From contig CAKNZJ010000249.1 in the NCBI GenBank assembly GCA_932222125.1, positions 62,001 through 126,000 on the forward strand: DNA of 64,000 nt, in the 5' to 3' direction. Shown here piece by piece: positions 59,765 through 64,000 of this stretch (its first letter is position 1; each line of letters opens with the position of its first letter). The DNA comes from an uncultured Clostridia bacterium. Its GTDB lineage: Bacteria; Bacillota; Clostridia; Oscillospirales; Oscillospiraceae. The position numbers and the translations under genes are program-made. The notes beneath the pieces were generated by a model. The model saw only the letters and a program-made list of their open reading frames with translations. It had not been told where the DNA came from and searched no databases.

Positions 59765-61027
59765 GTGTACACCCATGTGATTTTTGATTTGGACGGCACA
59801 CTGCTGAACACCATTGACGATCTGGCGGCGGCAGGCAACTATGTCTGCGCCAACCGGGGCTGGCCAACGCATGGGGTGGAGGCGTACAAACGGATGGTGG
59901 GGCACGGCATTCCCAATCTGGTGGGCCGTTTTGCCCCGGAAGGGACATCGAAAGAAACGCTGGCTACGGCCTTAGAGGAATTTACCCAATACTACAGCGG
60001 CCATAAGGAGGATCACACCGCCCCATATCCGGGCGTGCCTGAAATGCTGGCTGTTCTGCGCGGGATGGGGGTAAAGGTGGCTGTGCTGTCCAATAAGGAA
60101 CATGGCTTTGCCGCTGCCCTGGTGGAGCGCTGGTTTTCAGGGGAAGTGGATACTGTGCAGGGAGCGCTGCGCAACTGGCCAAAAAAACCTCACCCAGCTG
60201 GACTGGAGTGGTTGATGGCCTATATGGGAGCGAGCCCGGAGACCACCCTACTGGTGGGAGACAGCAGTGTGGATGTGGAGACCGGAAAAAATGGCGGCCT
60301 AAAAGTTTGCGGCGTGCTGTGGGGCTTTCAGGGGAGACAGGAGCTGGGAGGGGCGGACAAACTCATTGAGCGTCCCGCGCAGTTGGTCGCCATCGTGGCT
60401 GGCACCCGGCTGCTCACAGGACATGACATAGATCAGGCGGCGCAATTGCTCTGCCAGGGTGGGCTGGTGGCTATTCCCACCGAGACCGTCTATGGACTGG
60501 CGGCAGACGCTACTCAGGAGAATGCTGTCAGGGCCAATTACGAGGCCAAGGGCCGACCGGACAGCAAGCCGCTCAGCGTGTTGGTAAGCGGCATGGAGAT
60601 GGTGGAGAGGGTTTGTGAAAAGATACCCTTGGATGCCTATAAACTGGCGGAGGCTTTTTGGCCAGGACCGCTGACTATGATCTTGTGGGGCAAGGGTGTT
60701 CTCCCTGCCGTGGTGACGGGAGGGAAAGCCACACAGGGGGTGCGCTGTCCCGACCATCCGGATACCTTGGCAGTGATTCGGGCGCTGGGCCGTCCTCTGG
60801 CCTGTCCCTCCGCCAATCTATCTGGAGGGGTTAGCCCGAAGTCTGCCCCAGAAGTATTTGCCCAGATGTCCGGGAGAATTGATGGGGTTTTAGACGGCGG
60901 ATGTTGTGCGATAGGGGTGGAGTCCACCATTTTGGATCTCACTGTGACTCCTTATCGCATCCTTCGCCGGGGTGGGCTGAGGCAGGAGAGAATTGAGGCT
61001 GTGATTGGACGGGAGGTAGAGGGATGA
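59765..61027 (+). CDS. Fusion of HAD phosphatase (Gph-like) and threonylcarbamoyl-AMP synthase (TsaC)
   Basis: A 420-residue fusion. Residues 1-208 are a phosphoglycolate-phosphatase-like HAD domain: VIFDLDGTLLNTIDDLAAA, VAVLSNKEHGFA, KPHPAGLEWLMAYM and LLVGDSSVDVETGKNGGL. Residues 209-420 are a YrdC/Sua5-type TsaC domain: GGLVAIPTETVYGLAADATQ, GRPDSKPLSVLV, FWPGPLTMIL, GVRCPDHPDTL, CPSANLSGGVSPKSA and the C-terminal ESTILDLT. TsaC makes the carbamoyl donor for t6A37 in tRNA. There is hardly any linker (LVAIVAGTRLLTG), as if two adjacent genes merged. GTG at 59765 follows AAAGGAG. The next gene overlaps (ATGA). Confidence 0.92.
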   Translation: MYTHVIFDLDGTLLNTIDDLAAAGNYVCANRGWPTHGVEAYKRMVGHGIPNLVGRFAPEGTSKETLATALEEFTQYYSGHKEDHTAPYPGVPEMLAVLRGMGVKVAVLSNKEHGFAAALVERWFSGEVDTVQGALRNWPKKPHPAGLEWLMAYMGASPETTLLVGDSSVDVETGKNGGLKVCGVLWGFQGRQELGGADKLIERPAQLVAIVAGTRLLTGHDIDQAAQLLCQGGLVAIPTETVYGLAADATQENAVRANYEAKGRPDSKPLSVLVSGMEMVERVCEKIPLDAYKLAEAFWPGPLTMILWGKGVLPAVVTGGKATQGVRCPDHPDTLAVIRALGRPLACPSANLSGGVSPKSAPEVFAQMSGRIDGVLDGGCCAIGVESTILDLTVTPYRILRRGGLRQERIEAVIGREVEG

Positions 61028-61629
61028 CGGTCATTGGCATCACCGGTCCCACTGGAGCGGGCAAGACCACTGTGCTCAATGTACTCACTGGATTAGGGGC
61101 GGTTGTGGTGGACTGCGATCGCGTATACCATGAGCTGCTGTCTACCAGCCGCCCAATGCTGGATGAGCTACGGGCGCAATTTGGCAATGGGATTTTTGAT
61201 GAGTATGGGGACTTGCGCCGAAAGGAATTGGGTGCTATTGTATTTAGGGAGCAAAAGGCTCTAGACCGGCTAAATGCCATCACCCACCGCTATGTTGTCC
61301 AATGGGTGGATGAATGGCTGTCTCAGGCTGAGTCAGAAGGCCAGCCTGCTGCCGCGTTAGACGCCATTGCTCTATGGGAGAGCGGACTGGGGAAGCGTTG
61401 CCATATCACTGTGGCGGTCACCGCTCCAGAGGAGGTGCGGGTGAGGCGTATTGTGGCAAGGGAAGGCATCTCAGAGGCATATGCCAGACTGCGCTTATCC
61501 GCTCAGAGGCCGTCGGTCTATTTCGAGACGAGATGTGACTATATTCTGAACAACGATGGAGACCGGAGCCGGATAGAAGCTCAGGCATTGAAGTTATTTA
61601 CGTCTATCATCTTAGGGGAGGAAATCTGA
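61024..61629 (+). CDS. coaE: Dephospho-CoA kinase
   Basis: CoaE phosphorylates dephospho-CoA in the last step of CoA synthesis. The 201-residue P-loop kinase has GITGPTGAGKTTVLNVL, VVDCDRVYHELL, the lid region EEVRVRRIVAREGISEAYAR and ILNNDGD near the end. Its ATG overlaps the stop of the HAD-TsaC gene; the aminopeptidase gene follows after one base. Confidence 0.94.
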   Translation: MTVIGITGPTGAGKTTVLNVLTGLGAVVVDCDRVYHELLSTSRPMLDELRAQFGNGIFDEYGDLRRKELGAIVFREQKALDRLNAITHRYVVQWVDEWLSQAESEGQPAAALDAIALWESGLGKRCHITVAVTAPEEVRVRRIVAREGISEAYARLRLSAQRPSVYFETRCDYILNNDGDRSRIEAQALKLFTSIILGEEI

Positions 61630-61630
61630 T

Positions 61631-63034
61631 ATGGAAGAAAAGACAACAGCGCAGCAGCTGCGTGAGAGGTTGCTGAACGAGCGGAAAAATGGCTGGGATG
61701 TGGTGGGCGAGGCCACGGAACAGGCCATCTTTGACTACAGCGAAGGATATAAGGCGTTTCTGGACCGAGGTAAGACGGAGCGCGGCTGTGTGGCGTACGC
61801 GGTGGAGCTGGCTCAGGAGATGGGCTTTATCCCCCTGGAACGGGGAATGATCCTGGAGCCGGGGATGAAGGTGTACCGGGTGAACAGGGACCGGGCAATC
61901 AACCTGGCAGTGGTGGGTTCCATGCCTTTGAGCCGTGGGACGTCCATTGCCGCAGCTCACATTGACAGCCCTCGTCTGGACTTGAAGCCCGTTCCGCTAT
62001 ACGAGGACAGTGAGCTGGCATTTCTCAAAACCCACTACTACGGTGGCCTGCGCAAGTACCAGTGGGTGGCCATTCCCTTAGAGCTGCAAGGAGTGGTGGC
62101 TATGAAGGATGGCTCAGTCATCCAGGTATCTGTGGGTGGTCAGCCCGGGGATCCCCTGTTTGTCATTGACGATTTGCTGCCCCATCTGGGGGCAGAGCAG
62201 TCCAAGCGTCCACTGGGTGAGGCTATACCCGGCGAGAGCCTGAACATCTTGGTGGGCAGCCGTCCCCTGCGGGGAGATGAGGGAGCCGACCGGGTCAAGC
62301 TGTCGGTACTAAATCTGCTCAACCAGAAATATGGGATCACGGAGGCCGATTTTGCCTCAGCTGAAATTGAGGCGGTTCCAGCCTTTCATGCTGTGGACAT
62401 CGGCTTTGACCGCACACTCATCGGAGCTTACGGCCATGATGACAGGGTGTGCGCCTACGCTGGGCTGAAGGCCCTGCTGGATCTATCCGTCACCCCACGG
62501 CGCACCACTGTGTGCGTGTTGGCGGATAAGGAGGAGATCGGCTCTGACGGAGTGTCCGGGATGCAGTCACACTTCTTTGAAACCTTCATGGAGGACTTGT
62601 GCGCCAGTCAAAGTGTCCCTTTATGGGCGTGCTTGGAAAACTCGTTCTGCCTATCGGCAGATGTCACGGCAGCATATGATCCCAATTTCCCGGAAGTCTA
62701 TGAGAAAAATAACTCTGCCAGGGTTAACTATGGGGTTGGGTTATGTAAGTATACTGGATCCCGGGGTAAAAGCGGCGCCTCTGATGCGGGCGCAGAGGCG
62801 GTGGCCTATGTTCGCCGCCTGTTGGATGACCGTGACATCCTGTGGCAGATGGCGGAACTAGGTAAGATCGATGCAGGGGGCGGCGGCACCGTGGCTTGTT
62901 ATATGGCCAACCGGAATATTGACACCCTGGATGCCGGTGTGCCTGTTTTATCCATGCACTCCCCATTTGAAATAGTGTCTAAGCTGGATTGTTATATGAC
63001 GTATGCCGCCTGTCGGGCGCTGTACGAGAGCTGA
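61631..63034 (+). CDS. M18 family aminopeptidase
   Basis: A 467-residue zinc aminopeptidase. Metal ligands sit in IAAAHIDSPRLDLKP (His, Asp), the catalytic Glu pair in ADKEEIGSDGVSGMQSHF and the late histidine in LSMHSPFEIVSKLDCYM; AYGHDDRVCAYA is also conserved. It releases N-terminal residues in the cytoplasm. The start follows AGGGGAGG. It is the last gene of the operon before the terminator. Confidence 0.94.
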   Translation: MEEKTTAQQLRERLLNERKNGWDVVGEATEQAIFDYSEGYKAFLDRGKTERGCVAYAVELAQEMGFIPLERGMILEPGMKVYRVNRDRAINLAVVGSMPLSRGTSIAAAHIDSPRLDLKPVPLYEDSELAFLKTHYYGGLRKYQWVAIPLELQGVVAMKDGSVIQVSVGGQPGDPLFVIDDLLPHLGAEQSKRPLGEAIPGESLNILVGSRPLRGDEGADRVKLSVLNLLNQKYGITEADFASAEIEAVPAFHAVDIGFDRTLIGAYGHDDRVCAYAGLKALLDLSVTPRRTTVCVLADKEEIGSDGVSGMQSHFFETFMEDLCASQSVPLWACLENSFCLSADVTAAYDPNFPEVYEKNNSARVNYGVGLCKYTGSRGKSGASDAGAEAVAYVRRLLDDRDILWQMAELGKIDAGGGGTVACYMANRNIDTLDAGVPVLSMHSPFEIVSKLDCYMTYAACRALYES

Positions 63035-63076
63035 GCGGCCAAAGCTGCGTGGAGGAATATTGAGGCTTCCGTAATA

Positions 63077-63121
63077 AAAACGCCCCCTTTTGCCAACACT
63101 ACGGCAAAAGGGGGCGTTTTT
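63077..63121 (+). terminator. 18-bp terminator abutting the next start codon
   Basis: AAAACGCCCCCTTTTGCC pairs perfectly with GGCAAAAGGGGGCGTTTT around an eight-base loop, ending in five T. The ATG of the TepA gene lies at 63122, directly after the T-run; its only ribosome-site candidate (AAAGGGGG) is in the hairpin's 3' arm. Confidence 0.92.
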
Positions 63122-63832
63122 ATGTTGGAAGAGACCAGACCAACGGACAGCAGCCAGGAGGACAGTCAGGAGGAGCGGCAGCAACAGATTGTAGATATGG
63201 GTTCCGCCACCGTTCGCACCAAGGATGGGACCATCCATACCCTGACCATCGTGGGACAGATAGAGGGGCATCAAGAGGCGCCTTCGGGGGCAAAGACAAC
63301 CAAGTATGAGCATGTTCTCCCCTTGCTCACTGCGGTGGAGGAGAGCGGTGAGGTGGATGGACTGCTGATTTTGCTCAACACCATGGGAGGGGACATTGAG
63401 GCGGGGCTGGCCATCGCCGAGATGATATCCGGAATGCGTAAGCCAACCGTATCGCTGGTGTTGGGAGGCGGTCACTCCATTGGGGTGCCCTTAGCGGTGG
63501 CGGCCAAGGAGTCCTTTATTGTGCCGTCAGGGGCAATGACAATCCATCCGGTGCGGCTCAATGGCCTGGTCATCGGCGTCAGCCAGACCTTTCACTACTT
63601 TGAGCGCATTCAGGATCGCATCTGTGATTTTGTCACCCGAAACAGCCGTATCAGCAGAAAAGATTTTGAAGGGCTTATGCTGAACACTGGAGAGATGGCT
63701 GCCGATGTGGGCAGCGTCATCTATGGGGAGGAGGCGGTACGTCTGGGGTTGATCGACCACCTGGGCGGCCTGTCTGATGCTATGGCCTGCCTCCACCGCA
63801 TGATGAGGAAGGGTGCGGAAGGGCAGCCGTGA
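63122..63832 (+). CDS. ClpP-class serine protease (TepA/YmfB-like)
   Basis: A 236-residue protein of the ClpP/crotonase fold: LLILLNTMGGDIEAGLAIAE, the nucleophile region VLGGGHSIGVPLAVAAK (Ser in GHSIG), the histidine in MTIHPVRLNG and the acidic GEMAADVGSVIYGEEAVRLG. This is the translocation-enhancing protein (TepA) group of Firmicutes. The first 25 residues are acidic and glutamine-rich. ATG at 63122 is the only start with a ribosome-site candidate, though that lies in the terminator hairpin; ATG at 63197 is an alternative that keeps the whole fold. Confidence 0.86.
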   Translation: MLEETRPTDSSQEDSQEERQQQIVDMGSATVRTKDGTIHTLTIVGQIEGHQEAPSGAKTTKYEHVLPLLTAVEESGEVDGLLILLNTMGGDIEAGLAIAEMISGMRKPTVSLVLGGGHSIGVPLAVAAKESFIVPSGAMTIHPVRLNGLVIGVSQTFHYFERIQDRICDFVTRNSRISRKDFEGLMLNTGEMAADVGSVIYGEEAVRLGLIDHLGGLSDAMACLHRMMRKGAEGQP

Positions 63833-63869
63833 ACCTTGCCGAATCGGACCGCTGGAGACAACTGTAAAA

Positions 63870-63902
63870 ATATCCCCCACCGGTTTCTCTGGTGGGGGAT
63901 AT
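63870..63902 (-). terminator. Terminator of ilvD (convergent with tepA)
   Basis: ATATCCCCCACC/GGTGGGGGATAT with a nine-base loop; on the minus strand it is followed by TTTTT. Confidence 0.85.
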
Positions 63903-63925
63903 GATATGGACAACCAGGGGACAAC

Positions 63926-64000
63926 TTACTCCAGCACAGCACCCCGGGCGGCGGAGGAGACGAGTTTAGCGTACCGGGCCAGATAGCCGGTTTTGATCTT
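63926..64000 (-). CDS. ilvD: Dihydroxy-acid dehydratase, C-terminal end only
   Basis: The last 24 codons before a TAA stop read KIKTGYLARYAKLVSSAARG then AVLE, which matches the conserved IlvD end (GYLARYA, SA-x-RGAVL). IlvD is a dehydratase of valine and isoleucine synthesis. The body of the gene lies outside the window. Confidence 0.85.
   Translation of the reverse strand, partial: KIKTGYLARYAKLVSSAARGAVLE

Noticed and set aside
1..64000. CRISPR arrays, tRNA or rRNA genes, intact insertion sequences, phage genes
   Set aside because: No regularly spaced repeats, cloverleaf or rRNA signature, transposase or structural phage gene was found on reading both strands.

Overview
The window (about 55% G+C by eye, low-GC-type regulation but GC-rich codons, GTG/TTG starts, strong GGAGG ribosome sites, T-box, CsoR, ECF and Crp/Fnr modules) looks like the chromosome of an anaerobic Gram-positive Clostridia member, most like the Oscillospiraceae of the gut (Flavonifractor/Pseudoflavonifractor/Lawsonibacter type). 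The taxon is an inference from gene content and style. No phage, intact transposon, CRISPR array, rRNA or tRNA gene was seen.

Layout. 1-0.8 kb: end of a DUF4363/DUF421 envelope pair on the minus strand. 0.9-6.9 kb: carA-carB-guaA, three glutamine-amidotransfer functions for pyrimidine, arginine and guanine nucleotide synthesis. 7.0-9.7 kb: an MBOAT/DHHW surface-polymer acetylation pair. 9.8-11.3 kb: a CNNM/CorC-type metal transport gene behind a long leader with a leader ORF and a terminator-like hairpin. 11.3-12.1 kb: decayed regulators. 12.1-14.5 kb: a NatAB-type ABC exporter. 14.7-18.3 kb: an XRE regulator divergent from a glycosyltransferase and a large membrane protein, with a 37-bp palindromic operator between them. 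18.0-18.9 kb: a DUF1266 lipoprotein. 19.1-21.6 kb: a tryptophan T-box in front of a two-gene trpBA operon whose TrpA has lost key catalytic-loop residues. 21.7-22.1 kb: a broken cupin gene. 22.3-26.3 kb: a CtpE-like P-type ATPase and isocitrate dehydrogenase.

26.4-35.6 kb is a long minus-strand operon driven by a near-consensus promoter: rRNA-type methyltransferase, TfoX C-domain protein, the EcfA1-EcfA2-EcfT energy-coupling module, truA, DUF5711, CvpA and a zinc-finger Clp ATPase. 35.6-39.9 kb is a polyamine ABC operon potA-potB-potCD, with permease and binding protein fused. 40.0-46.4 kb is a redox island: TlpA, CcdA, rhodanese, desulfoferrodoxin, a CoA-disulfide-reductase-like flavoprotein with a rhodanese tail, thioredoxin, a NapH-like Fe-S membrane protein, a ferredoxin and, in the opposite direction, a CRP-type regulator. 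Two of its operons carry TGTGAC-type palindromes centred at the same distance (about -41) from their -10 boxes, which suggests one regulon. 46.4-47.8 kb: a thioesterase and an AT-rich acetyltransferase of likely foreign origin. 47.9-50.9 kb: copper homeostasis (csoR, copA with a C-terminal CopZ-like domain that has its own internal ribosome site). 50.9-52.3 kb: a decayed serine recombinase abutting an IspD-like gene. 52.4-63.9 kb: RluA-type pseudouridine synthase, then a housekeeping operon ddl-murF-ABC-F-ydcF-prfA-(HAD/TsaC fusion)-coaE-M18 aminopeptidase, a TepA/ClpP-like protease and the 3' end of ilvD.

The points most worth checking are the redox island with its shared operators, the leader-ORF attenuator in front of the CNNM gene, the TrpA that seems unable to cleave indole-glycerol phosphate, the internal CopZ start inside copA, and the HAD-TsaC fusion.
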